This document shows, piece by piece, positions 31,109 to 38,259 of a stretch of DNA of 64,000 bases. The stretch is from a virus. The number at the start of each line of letters is the position of its first letter. Position 1 is the first letter of the stretch. Below the pieces are notes generated by a model, which was not told the DNA's origin, made no database searches, and saw only the letters and a list, made by a program, of their open reading frames with translations. The translations under genes and the position numbers were made by a program. The DNA lies in the IMG/VR virus record IMGVR_UViG_3300025732_000023, positions 1 to 64,000 of that record, one strand, 5' to 3'.

Positions 31109-31115
31109 GCCTCCC
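31070..31115 (-). terminator. Terminator of hsp20, overlapping the gp43-operon promoter
   Basis: Long stem GGGAGGCAACTGG / CCAGTTG(AC)ACCTCCC, with two unpaired bases supplied by the TTGACA element, then CTTTTTCTT leftward. Arms at 31081-31096 and 31103-31115. Confidence 0.85.
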
Positions 31116-31138
31116 GCGCCGACGATATTCGAAGTTAT

Positions 31139-31573
31139 TTATAGATAATCCTTACGAGCATGATGTTCGGGAACAATCTTACCAAGAGTTACAGTTAACA
31201 ATCCATCCTCAAATGTAACCTCTTTGATTGTAGTGTCGTCCGATAATGTCCATGCTCTCTTGAAAGATCGTTGAGCCAGTCCCTTATGGACGTAACGGGT
31301 ATCAGACTCCCTATCCTCTTTTTGTCCTTCGATAAAAAGTTTTCCATACTCCGTGTATACATTTACTTCCTCCTTTTTAAATCCAGCAAGTGCAAGTTCT
31401 AAACGAGATTCTACATTACTCACCTGAACAAGGTTATATGGGGGATAATTAGAAGTTGTTTCGTGAAGTTTAAAAATACGATCAAAGTATTCATCCATTC
31501 CGATGCTATTACGAGTAATCCTATCCATAAGGGTAGGAAGATCCGCAGCAGTATACCGTGAAAGGTTAGTCAT
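31139..31573 (-). CDS. hsp20: Small heat shock protein (Hsp20 / alpha-crystallin)
   Basis: 144-residue Hsp20 chaperone, a hallmark of T4-like cyanophages. The alpha-crystallin domain covers about residues 45-135: PYNLVQVSNVESRLELALAG, FKKEEVNVYTEYGKLFIEG, and FKRAWTLSD with the closing GLLTVTLGKIVPE. ATG 31573 has AAGGAG 8 bases upstream. Upstream lie a TATAAT box and a stable 5' hairpin, and downstream a strong terminator, so it is a single-gene unit. It probably protects folding of phage or host proteins such as photosystem parts or the capsid; the client is not shown. Confidence 0.95.
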   Translation of the reverse strand: MTNLSRYTAADLPTLMDRITRNSIGMDEYFDRIFKLHETTSNYPPYNLVQVSNVESRLELALAGFKKEEVNVYTEYGKLFIEGQKEDRESDTRYVHKGLAQRSFKRAWTLSDDTTIKEVTFEDGLLTVTLGKIVPEHHARKDYL

Positions 31574-31609
31574 TATGGTAGCTCCTTTAAAAGCGAGTTT
31601 GTGTTGTGT

Positions 31610-31637
31610 GGACCCCGAAGGCGTCCTTATCATTATA
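31610..31637 (-). promoter_or_regulatory. hsp20 promoter with 5'-terminal UUCG hairpin
   Basis: TATAAT (31632-31637, minus) lies 5 bases before a hairpin GGACGCC-TTCG-GGGTCC (31610-31626) that would form the very 5' end of the mRNA. No clear -35 box. A UUCG-capped 5' stem commonly protects mRNA from decay. Confidence 0.65.
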
Positions 31638-31650
31638 TATCAATAATCAA

Positions 31651-31674
31651 TAAAAAAGGGAGTGTGGAACTCCC
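31651..31674 (-). terminator. Terminator of regA
   Basis: Stem GGGAGT / ACTCCC (31658-31663 with 31669-31674) and a leftward run of six T, just after the regA stop at 31682. Confidence 0.85.
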
Positions 31675-31681
31675 TACAAAA

Positions 31682-32122
31682 TCATTCGGTTTCTTCCACC
31701 CTTTTCTTCTTTGCACCAATATTATATTTGGTTTCTAAAATCCAATCACCTTTATCCTTATAGGCAAGAACTTTAATTTGGTTAAGTGGAGCGATGTCCT
31801 GAATTTTAGTTACATCGACAATTGTAATTAGACCCCAATCAGCAAGAAGTTGGGCGATACGATTTCGACGTTGTACATCATTCACTGTCAGGTTAGCGTG
31901 TTTGCCATCCAGAGCAAACAATTCCTTAAAGTGAACGAGATAATATCTACCTTGCTTGTGAAGAATATGGCAAGACTGATAGATTTTCTTTTCCTTTCGT
32001 GAAGCGACTCCGATACGGGTCAAAGTTTCGCGTACCTTCAAAAAGTCGTCTGGTTCGTTAAGAACCACCTCAACCATTTGATCGGGCGTCCACTTCACTT
32101 CAGGTTCTTGAACGACACTCAT
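31682..32122 (-). CDS. regA: Translational repressor RegA
   Basis: RNA-binding repressor that in T4 blocks ribosome sites of early mRNAs, including the clamp and its own gene. 146 aa; aligns well with T4 RegA through DDFLKVRETLTRIGVAS, IYQSCHILHKQGRYYLVHFKE, and LADWGLI. It has an N-terminal extension of about 15 residues and a basic tail (KKKRVEET) compared with T4. Overlaps gene 62 by four bases (ATGA) and ends at its own terminator, closing the clamp and clamp-loader operon. Confidence 0.95.
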   Translation of the reverse strand: MSVVQEPEVKWTPDQMVEVVLNEPDDFLKVRETLTRIGVASRKEKKIYQSCHILHKQGRYYLVHFKELFALDGKHANLTVNDVQRRNRIAQLLADWGLITIVDVTKIQDIAPLNQIKVLAYKDKGDWILETKYNIGAKKKRVEETE

Positions 32123-32499
32123 TTTGTTCCTCCAGTTTCAAATTTCGATTTTATATAAGTAAGTTGTTCGTTTGTTAGAATCTTCAAAGCTTGTTTTGCC
32201 TTCTCATTACTATAACCATAATAACGTTTGACATAATCAAGATCTTTGATTTTATCTTGTCGGAGCCAGGGAGAAAATCTCTTCTTTTTCCTCAGACTAT
32301 TTATAAAAAAATCATACTGCAACTTCTTTGGAAGGAAATGATATCGATTCATTTCATTAGCATACATCACACAATCAATGTGTCCAGATAGACAGCGATT
32401 GATAATATAAGGAGCATATTCCTTCTCAATGGAAGGATCCTCATCAATCAGATGATTCTTCGTTTGATTGATCGAGTTTAACCAGTCCTTCAATTCCAT
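32119..32499 (-). CDS. gp62: Clamp loader small subunit (gp62-like)
   Basis: 126 residues from ATG 32499 (MELKDWLNSIN). Identified by position (between gene 44 and regA, the T4 order) and by matching motifs seen in cyanophage gp62: YHFLPKKLQYDFFINSLRK, and ALKILTNEQL. It pairs with gp44 to load the gp45 clamp. Shorter than T4 gp62 (187 aa), as usual in cyanophages. Its start lies 56 bases inside the dam gene. A TATAAATA at 32298-32305 inside it may be chance. Confidence 0.85.
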   Translation of the reverse strand: MELKDWLNSINQTKNHLIDEDPSIEKEYAPYIINRCLSGHIDCVMYANEMNRYHFLPKKLQYDFFINSLRKKKRFSPWLRQDKIKDLDYVKRYYGYSNEKAKQALKILTNEQLTYIKSKFETGGTK

Positions 32500-33319
32500 A
32501 ATTAAAAAGCAAGAGTTCTTTACGTTGTTTTTGCTCACGCATATATTCACCAACTGAACGCATCGTATAAGTAAGATCAAACTCAGCAGCGTTCCAGTTC
32601 TTAAAACGATCCCTTACAAGTTGATCAGAATTATAACTAATCAATTGAGGCATAGGATAACGAAAATCGCAATCAGCAGCAAACTTATCGTGATCAAATC
32701 CTTTGTGCATTGATCCTTTGCGCCCATAGAGATTATCCTTAATATCATAAGGAGGATCGAGATACACAAAAGCAGTAGTGTCTCCATCCAAAAGATAATC
32801 GTATGAATAGTTAGTTATACGCCACTTCTCAATTAGTTTAGAATACGCAGGCAATTTTTCGATCCCACGCATAGAGAAGTTGGAATTCGATGCCTGTGCT
32901 GAAAATGATGAACTCTCTGTAAGACCAGAGAAACTGCACTTATTGACAACATAGAAATCCACAGCACGATCAAGACTGGGCAAATCTTTGTCATTTACTT
33001 GCTCCTTTGCTTTAAGAAAAAGTTCTTTTGCCAGGATTGGAGTATTGTTTGTCGTCTTAAGATCTACTAGTTTATCTTTAAGGTCAGTACCAAACATCTG
33101 GAGTTGCTGCCAGAAGTTTACAAGTGGTTCGTAAAGATCATTCACCCAAATATCTAGGTTGGGATATTTCTTGGTGATATAAATCGCAACACTTCCACCA
33201 CCAAGAAACGGTTCTCGGAATTCATCATAATTGCGGAGATCTGGAAAATATGGTCCCATCTTTTCGCAAGCGCGGGACTTACCGCCCGGATATCGTAATG
33301 GTGTTTTCAAAGATTTCAT
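32444..33319 (-). CDS. dam: DNA adenine methyltransferase (Dam-type)
   Basis: N6-adenine methylase, 291 aa. PLRYPGGKSRA (7-17) and FREPFLGGGSVAI bind S-adenosylmethionine; YLDPPYDIKDN is the catalytic DPPY motif, preceded by a helical target-recognition region and VDFYVVNKCSFSG. Dam-type order (motifs X, I, ..., IV) suggests GATC or a related site. Its start overlaps the stop of the nuclease candidate gene by four bases (ATGA). It has been inserted between clamp-loader genes 44 and 62, which are usually adjacent, and may protect phage DNA from a linked or host nuclease. Confidence 0.93.
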   Translation of the reverse strand: MKSLKTPLRYPGGKSRACEKMGPYFPDLRNYDEFREPFLGGGSVAIYITKKYPNLDIWVNDLYEPLVNFWQQLQMFGTDLKDKLVDLKTTNNTPILAKELFLKAKEQVNDKDLPSLDRAVDFYVVNKCSFSGLTESSSFSAQASNSNFSMRGIEKLPAYSKLIEKWRITNYSYDYLLDGDTTAFVYLDPPYDIKDNLYGRKGSMHKGFDHDKFAADCDFRYPMPQLISYNSDQLVRDRFKNWNAAEFDLTYTMRSVGEYMREQKQRKELLLFNYGIEGLVKLDQSNEESSD

Positions 33320-33846
33320 TTTATACTATCAATAAAATTGTTAACAAAAATTTCCTTTTCTTCAAAATAATCCCGATTAATACGTTCTCCACCATCTAGA
33401 AAAAAATGTTCTGGTTGTGGATTACAAGAAGCAGTAATGTTGCTTCCCTTCTTTGAAGCTCTCTTAATATTATACAACATACTACCTGGAACACAACATG
33501 CTCTAAGTAATTTAGGGTCTGTAAAAATATAGTAATCAGCAGGAATAAAATTACTTACATCAGCATTACCCCACCCATTCATAACAATTGCATTTCTCAC
33601 AGAACGTTTTGCCTTATTATCAAAAGTAATTTTTTTACTTTCGTAAGTAACACCATGCAAATCAACTAAATCAACACCTGTGCTATTTTGTCTGATTAGC
33701 AAACCATTGCTACATTTTTCATAAATCTTTTCTACCATTCTACCAACATCAAAGTATTGAATATTTTCAGTTGGAGTAGAAACTGTAGAAAGGATTTTAG
33801 CAATCCGAGGCAAATCAATCTGAGAAAAATCAATCATTGTTTTCAT
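33316..33846 (-). CDS. Candidate PD-(D/E)xK endonuclease coupled to dam
   Basis: 176 residues. Around 58-80 the sequence GVDLVDLHGVTYESKKITF has the restriction-nuclease signature: Asp, about ten residues, then ExK (ESK), followed by a hydrophobic strand region (ADYYIFTD). The surroundings (RQNSTGVD) also fit type II restriction enzymes. No trained family match is possible here, so this is a motif-based call. Its stop overlaps the dam ATG, as in many restriction-modification operons. Alternative: unknown replication protein. Met4 (33837) is a possible alternative start. Confidence 0.6.
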   Translation of the reverse strand: MKTMIDFSQIDLPRIAKILSTVSTPTENIQYFDVGRMVEKIYEKCSNGLLIRQNSTGVDLVDLHGVTYESKKITFDNKAKRSVRNAIVMNGWGNADVSNFIPADYYIFTDPKLLRACCVPGSMLYNIKRASKKGSNITASCNPQPEHFFLDGGERINRDYFEEKEIFVNNFIDSIK

Positions 33847-34042
33847 AATCTTTGGGATGATACTTCAAATACTCAAAAAAAGTGAGTTTCATTTCTTTCT
33901 GGGTCATACCACAATGCTTTGCGGCAGCAGGAAGAGTCATTTTTGCACGAAAGAGACCTTCATTCGCCTCTCTCACATTCTCAGGAGTTGTCTTTACTGG
34001 ATGTTCGACAAGATTTGCTTTATTGATTTTTAGTAGTCCCAT
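33830..34042 (-). CDS. Small helical hypothetical protein (70 aa)
   Basis: 70 residues. LPAAAKHCGMTQKEMKLTFFEYL looks like a helix-turn-helix of sigma-region or small regulator type: a helix, a CGMT turn and a second helix. AAGGTG lies about 8 bases upstream of ATG 34042. It overlaps the nuclease candidate by 17 bases and the small membrane gene by 23 bases. DNA binding is a weak inference. Confidence 0.65.
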   Translation of the reverse strand: MGLLKINKANLVEHPVKTTPENVREANEGLFRAKMTLPAAAKHCGMTQKEMKLTFFEYLKYHPKDYENND

Positions 34043-34199
34043 CGTAGATACACCTTACAGAAATTTCAGTATTTTTAGTTGCTTGTGCCATTTGACGATA
34101 TCCAGTTCCAACGTAAATTTGTCCGCCAACTACAGCAACTGCCATCAAACCCCAAAAAATATAATACCACTTTGCTTTTACTTGATGTTTTTTACTCAT
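34020..34199 (-). CDS. Small single-span membrane protein (59 aa)
   Basis: 59 residues: basic start (MSKKHQVKAKW), one membrane segment (YYIFWGLMAVAVVGGQIYVG, about 12-31), then a short outer or inner tail with CIYDG. Its ATG overlaps the gene 44 stop by four bases (ATGA), and its end overlaps the next gene by 23 bases. Unknown function. Its place inside the clamp-loader operon makes early expression likely. Confidence 0.72.
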   Translation of the reverse strand: MSKKHQVKAKWYYIFWGLMAVAVVGGQIYVGTGYRQMAQATKNTEISVRCIYDGTTKNQ

Positions 34200-35140
34200 T
34201 TGAATTCACACTCCACCATAATTTCAGTCAAACAAGCGAGCATATTTATCTCTTGGTCTGCGACAAATGCCGCTTGATACTGATACTTAGCAAGCACCAA
34301 AACAGCAGCAGGAATGCTATTGTTTTCAAGGGCATTATAAAGAGAATCGTATATGCGGCGCATAAGTACAGTAGTATCATTATCCAAGTTAGATACCACC
34401 CACTTTCGAACTTCTGGGAAGTTCTTCTCTTTAAGATTTTTGAGAAGATCATTTACAGCGATGTCTGAGAAAGATGCAAGAATCCCTGAGTCAATCTCTC
34501 CCCCCACTGAATACCTTTGACATTCATTGAGGACTCGTCGCCAGTCTGGAAAGTGTTTGTTGATAAGTTCCGCAAGGACTTTCGGATCATATTTGACACC
34601 TTCTGCATCCAAGATATTTTGGAGACGCTTGAAAAAGGATCCTGCCAATGCTGTTTTTTCTTTCCCTTTAATCCCAAAGTCGATGACGGCGCAACGGGAA
34701 TGTAGGGGTTCAATGATTTTGTTTTTGTAGTTGCAGGTAAAGATGAAACGGCAATTACCAGCAAATTCCTCAATAAACGCCCGTAGGAGGAGTTGTACGT
34801 CGTTGCCTGTGTTGTCTGCCTCATCAATGATAACAACTTTGTGTTTAGCATCTGACGAAAGTGAGACGGTCGAAGCGAAGTTCTTCGCATTGTTTCGGAC
34901 AGTATCGAGGAATCTACCCTCGTCGGATCCATTGATGACATAAACATCTACCCCCAATTCATTACAGAGTGCTTTTGCAACTGTGGTCTTACCAATTCCA
35001 GGAGGACCAGCAAGAAGCATATTTGGAATTTCACCTTTATTTAGAAACTCCTGAAAAGTCTTCTTAGTACTTTCAGGAAGAATACAATCTTCAATTGTCT
35101 TGGGTCGGTACTTTTCGACCCAAATAAAATCACTGTTCAT
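34196..35140 (-). CDS. gp44: Clamp loader large subunit (gp44-like)
   Basis: AAA+ ATPase that opens and loads the sliding clamp with gp62. 314 aa from ATG 35140 (MNSDFIWVEKYRP). Walker A AGPPGIGKTT (44-53), Walker B VVIIDEADN (about 105-113), sensor 1 FIFTCNYK, and the clamp-loader SRC motif in LHSRCAVID. An in-frame TTG two codons earlier is not needed. It follows the 53-aa gene by the junction TGA-TT-ATG. Confidence 0.96.
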   Translation of the reverse strand: MNSDFIWVEKYRPKTIEDCILPESTKKTFQEFLNKGEIPNMLLAGPPGIGKTTVAKALCNELGVDVYVINGSDEGRFLDTVRNNAKNFASTVSLSSDAKHKVVIIDEADNTGNDVQLLLRAFIEEFAGNCRFIFTCNYKNKIIEPLHSRCAVIDFGIKGKEKTALAGSFFKRLQNILDAEGVKYDPKVLAELINKHFPDWRRVLNECQRYSVGGEIDSGILASFSDIAVNDLLKNLKEKNFPEVRKWVVSNLDNDTTVLMRRIYDSLYNALENNSIPAAVLVLAKYQYQAAFVADQEINMLACLTEIMVECEFK

Positions 35141-35142
35141 AA

Positions 35143-35304
35143 TCAATTTCCCTCATTTGGGTTGTTCAATCCAGAGTGTGCCCATTCATCATAATCATCC
35201 CACCAAGAATTTTCTTTATATTCTTTTATAATTTCTTGAGCCTCTTCAAGAGTAGATTTTTCCCAACGAGGATCATCAGTTGCTCTATCAATGTGGTTTT
35301 TCAT
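35143..35304 (-). CDS. Small acidic hypothetical protein (53 aa)
   Basis: 53 residues, acidic and Trp-rich (DDPRWEKSTLEEAQEII, NSWWDDYDEWAHSG). ATG at 35304 follows the previous stop by the junction TGA-TT-ATG, and its own stop does the same with gene 44. Repetition of this junction three times in this operon suggests re-initiation after termination. Function unknown. Confidence 0.7.
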   Translation of the reverse strand: MKNHIDRATDDPRWEKSTLEEAQEIIKEYKENSWWDDYDEWAHSGLNNPNEGN

Positions 35305-35306
35305 AA

Positions 35307-35819
35307 TCAAATCCAATCAGGTTTACGTTGGGGCATACGAAGGTAATTATCCTTCACCCAAGTTTTAGAAGCAATGTACCTTTTGTATGCAGTAAAGGTG
35401 TCAATGCTGTCATCAAATTTCCACTCTTCGGGCATTGCCCTAGCAAACGGAGTCACATCAGTAATCTTCCCCTTTGGAAAAAGATAATAAGCATCTACAA
35501 GTGTTTTATAACACGAGTGAGTTTTATTATACCGCAGGCAGTATTCATCTGACAAGTTCAATCCCCACTTGATTAACCAGTAGGCATTATGGATACTTTC
35601 CAGTGCCCACTTGGTGCAGGGATGATTGCGGAATGCTCCTTTCTCGGTCTTGTAGGGGGTTCCATCTGCCTTAGGGAGAGTGCCATAGTTATGACCCCAC
35701 TTCTCAGATGCCACAATAGAAAGCATTTGACAGCATTCCAGAGGCATCTTGACGATGTGTTTGTCAGGAAGACAAATAGCACTCTCAGCAGGCCAAGGAG
35801 AAGTTACGAAGATGTTCAT
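35307..35819 (-). CDS. Conserved phage protein of MNIFV/DKHIVKM type (170 aa)
   Basis: 170 residues starting MNIFVTSPWPAESAICLPD then KHIVKMPLECCQML, a family found in many phages, including cyanophages, with no proven function that I can name. Conserved charged residues (DKHIVK, NHPCTKW, NAYWLIKWG) suggest an enzyme. Similarity to pyrimidine-dimer glycosylases has been suggested for such proteins but I cannot support it here. ATG at 35819 overlaps the gp45 stop by four bases (ATGA). Confidence 0.75.
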   Translation of the reverse strand: MNIFVTSPWPAESAICLPDKHIVKMPLECCQMLSIVASEKWGHNYGTLPKADGTPYKTEKGAFRNHPCTKWALESIHNAYWLIKWGLNLSDEYCLRYNKTHSCYKTLVDAYYLFPKGKITDVTPFARAMPEEWKFDDSIDTFTAYKRYIASKTWVKDNYLRMPQRKPDWI

Positions 35820-36481
35820 CCAAAGGTAGAATCAGGTTCCAGAGCAATATAATACTTCAGATTGTACTTGGTGTTGGTGAACTGTGATAAAAGTTTAGAA
35901 GACACAACCACGTCATATGCACCAGGAATGATCTTGATATTTTCTACCTTGAAGTTGAAGGTAAACTCATCATCAGTCTCACCAACTACAATCGCATACT
36001 CATTAGAGGTATCATTCTTCTTATCACGAACCACCAGTTTGATCACACCATTCTCACCAACAGCAGACAAGTCAGGAAGTTGATAAACTGCTGCTGCCTT
36101 AACCAGTTTTTCAAGAGAAGTGCTGTCCAGTTGGAAACAAACATCTGCCGAAGGAAGTTGAATCTCCTTATCGGGAGGTGAAATAATCACATTAGGATCA
36201 GCATAAAAATACTTCACTCGACGCTTACCCTCTTTGATACTGAGATAAGACTGCTCAGTAAAATCAAGGTCAGGATCTTGGTGCAAACCAAGACCATTCA
36301 GAAACTGGTTCAGATCATAAATGGCGAAGTCACGAGGAAACTCTTCCGTAATGTCTGCTTCTGCAAGAATATTCTTTGCAACAGAAATAGTGCGAAGTTT
36401 GTTACCCTCTTTCACAAGAATAGAATTATTGATTCCCGCAAAGTTTTTGAGAATAACAAGGGTATTGTCAGAAAGTTTCAT
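35816..36481 (-). CDS. gp45: DNA sliding clamp (gp45-like)
   Basis: Processivity clamp for gp43, and in T4 also the co-activator of late transcription with gp55. 221 aa from ATG 36481 (MKLSDNTLVILKNFAGIN), chosen because T4 gp45 begins MKLSKDTTALLKNFATIN; an ATG seven codons earlier (36502) is possible. Further matches: DFAIYDLNQFLNGL, ADPNVIISPPDKEI, NIKIIPGAYDVVVSSK and the terminal YYIALEPDSTFG. Its presence together with gp55 supports T4-style late promoters throughout the window. Confidence 0.96.
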   Translation of the reverse strand: MKLSDNTLVILKNFAGINNSILVKEGNKLRTISVAKNILAEADITEEFPRDFAIYDLNQFLNGLGLHQDPDLDFTEQSYLSIKEGKRRVKYFYADPNVIISPPDKEIQLPSADVCFQLDSTSLEKLVKAAAVYQLPDLSAVGENGVIKLVVRDKKNDTSNEYAIVVGETDDEFTFNFKVENIKIIPGAYDVVVSSKLLSQFTNTKYNLKYYIALEPDSTFG

Positions 36482-36504
36482 AGTTTTATCTTGGATTTTC
36501 ATAA

Positions 36505-37014
36505 TCAATAAGGATAGTTGTTAGAATTATTCTTGTGCAGACCAGCAAAGTGATAAAGAAGAACACAATAGTGGATTGCTTTCAGAATGTCCATCTTAGA
36601 TTTACCATTCTTCTTACCAAAGCGCGAGAGATATTTGATAGCATTTGAACGAGTAAATGCTTCTGCATCACCAATACTCTCAATCAAATCAAGAGTTTGA
36701 GTTTTAGATTGTTCAGAAGTGTAATGAGAATGATAAGTACTTGAAAGGTATTCTTCTACTGCTTTCAGAGTTTTATCTTCTTCATATTTCCAGAAACCGT
36801 TTTTGTTCGTGTCTTCGGGCATTTTCAAATCAAAAGTAATAGTATCAGGTGAGTGATTTCCAAAATAAGAGAATGGAACAGACTGTGCTGCGTAAATAAA
36901 ATCTTGGGCACCACTAAAAGAAATAGTATCAGATCCTTCACCACCATAGATTACAGTATCTTTCCAAGAATCTGGAAGTGAATTTTCGTAAGTGCTCTCA
37001 AAGTTTTCTGACAT
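36505..37014 (-). CDS. DUF3310-containing protein (169 aa)
   Basis: The C-terminal part (about 88-160) shows the DUF3310 pattern: HYTSEQSKTQTLDLIESIGDAEAF, NAIKYLSRFGKKNGK, and DILKAIHYCVLLYHF. Such domains are called nucleotide kinase-like in many phages but the activity is not established. The N-terminal 85 residues are unique and acidic. The leader reads TATGAAACAAAATG, similar to that of the Sm-like gene at 31042. It follows the cobS terminator and is first in the clamp operon. Confidence 0.85.
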   Translation of the reverse strand: MSENFESTYENSLPDSWKDTVIYGGEGSDTISFSGAQDFIYAAQSVPFSYFGNHSPDTITFDLKMPEDTNKNGFWKYEEDKTLKAVEEYLSSTYHSHYTSEQSKTQTLDLIESIGDAEAFTRSNAIKYLSRFGKKNGKSKMDILKAIHYCVLLYHFAGLHKNNSNNYPY

Positions 37015-37033
37015 TTTGTTTCATAGTAAAGGA

Positions 37034-37057
37034 TAAAAAGGAGGCACATTGACCTCC
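37034..37057 (-). terminator. Terminator of cobS
   Basis: Stem GGAGGT / GCCTCC (37040-37045 with 37052-37057, one G-T pair) followed leftward by five T. Confidence 0.75.
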
Positions 37058-37067
37058 ATATATTCTA

Positions 37068-38171
37068 TCAGTTTGCCTGCTGTTCGTCAACAGGAAGTTG
37101 GAAATCAACATCAACCTTGTCGTACAGTTCAAGAAATCCTTGCTTGCTTACATCATCAAAACGATTAATGCACACTTGAATTGCTTTTGCCTTGTCACCA
37201 AAGATGCTATAAGCACGAATGATGTGAACCAGGCGGCGAGTGCTGATGATTTCCTCAATACCACCATCGTAGAAGGTCTTGCGGATGATATCTGCCCAGT
37301 CCACCAGGCGCTTGCAGAAATCACGGTCTTCTACGCCAAGATCCAGAGCGATGCCTTCCAGGATCTTCTGCTCGGTCGCAGGGGCGGGATAGGACTGTTC
37401 AAAGGTCACAGGGAATCGTTCCAGGAATGCCTCATTGAGCACATTGGTGCCGATGAAGCGACCGTCATCAGAACCCTTACCTTTGGTGTTAGCGGTGGCA
37501 ATCACATTGAAACCAGCAGCAGGTTTCACAAAGCGACCAATCTTTTTAAGGAACACACCCTTACCTTCCAGAATAGATTGAAGGCACAGGATCTTGTTGG
37601 AAGCAAGGTCAATCTCATCCAGCAGCAACACGGCACCACGTTCAAGTGCTTCCACCACAGGACCATTGTGCCACACGGTTTCGCCATTCACCAGACGGAA
37701 ACCACCGATCAGGTCATCTTCATCGGTTTCAATGGTGATGTTTACACGAATAAGTTCGCGTTTGAGTTGAGCACACGCTTGCTCCACAGAGAACGTTTTA
37801 CCGTTACCCGAAAGACCCGTAATGAACGCAGGATAAAAGATACGGGACTGAATAATTTTTTTAATATCGTTAAAGTTACCAAACTTGACGAAGGTATCAT
37901 CTTTGTCAGGAATAAGATTTTGTTCAGTGGCAGGAAGAACGGCAGGTGCTTGGAAAGAACGCTCAATCTCATCAACACGTTGTTGAGTCACTTCCAAATT
38001 CCAACGACCACGTGAGGTTTTATAGTTTTCAAGGCGACGAGTTACAGTTTGATAGTTCAGAGAACGAGAAGCACAAAATCCTTTCAGATCTCCAGCAGTG
38101 ATTTCAGATCCGTAAAGTTCTTTGATGCTTTCAATAAGTTGTTGATCGTTCACGGAAGACTTGCGAGGCAT
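37068..38171 (-). CDS. cobS: CobS-like AAA+ ATPase (MoxR type)
   Basis: 367-residue AAA+ protein annotated as CobS in cyanophages. N-terminal helix-turn-helix-like region, then Walker A GLSGNGKTFS (about 120-129), Walker B AVLLLDEIDLAS (about 182-193), sensor FNVIATANTKGKG and an Arg finger region near LERFPVTFEQ. Bacterial CobS works in cobaltochelatase with CobT and CobN; no CobN is here, so a general MoxR-VWA remodelling pair with the 38260 gene is likelier. TATAAT at 38204 and AACTGGCA at 38241 form its promoter. Confidence 0.93.
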   Translation of the reverse strand: MPRKSSVNDQQLIESIKELYGSEITAGDLKGFCASRSLNYQTVTRRLENYKTSRGRWNLEVTQQRVDEIERSFQAPAVLPATEQNLIPDKDDTFVKFGNFNDIKKIIQSRIFYPAFITGLSGNGKTFSVEQACAQLKRELIRVNITIETDEDDLIGGFRLVNGETVWHNGPVVEALERGAVLLLDEIDLASNKILCLQSILEGKGVFLKKIGRFVKPAAGFNVIATANTKGKGSDDGRFIGTNVLNEAFLERFPVTFEQSYPAPATEQKILEGIALDLGVEDRDFCKRLVDWADIIRKTFYDGGIEEIISTRRLVHIIRAYSIFGDKAKAIQVCINRFDDVSKQGFLELYDKVDVDFQLPVDEQQAN

Positions 38172-38203
38172 GATGTAGTTAGGTTGTTTGTTTCAACAAA
38201 GTA

Positions 38204-38248
38204 ATTATACAAGCAAAAGGGGGGTAAAAACCCCCCAATGTGCCAGTT
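38204..38248 (-). promoter_or_regulatory. cobS promoter: TATAAT with AACTGGCA 31 bases upstream
   Basis: Minus strand TATAAT at 38204-38209 (preceded by TTG), AACTGGCA at 38241-38248, gap 31 bases. The -35 position (38227-38232) reads GGTTTT, not a consensus box, so an activator at the AACTGGCA site is plausible. Confidence 0.65.
38215..38236 (-). terminator. Terminator of the cobT-like gene
   Basis: Perfect stem GGGGGG / CCCCCC (38219-38224 with 38231-38236), loop of six, leftward TTTTGCTT. It lies between the AACTGGCA element and the -10 box of the cobS promoter. Confidence 0.85.
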
Positions 38249-38259
38249 TGAAAATTGGA

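Noticed and set aside
31574-31633. Longer hsp20 start at 31633
   Set aside because: It covers the TATAAT box and the 5' hairpin. ATG 31573 has AAGGAG at the right distance.
32298-32305. TATAAATA inside gene 62, with similar boxes at 22196-22203, 31136-31143 and 34243-34250
   Set aside because: They lie in coding sequence or at a stop codon, mostly far from a start; chance matches are expected in AT-rich DNA. Not annotated, though the one at 34243 could be real.
37098-38015. 305-codon rightward open frame opposite cobS
   Set aside because: It has no promoter or ribosome site, and its reading mirrors cobS codons; an antisense shadow. The same holds for rightward frames at 7412-8457 opposite the Pro/Ala-rich gene.
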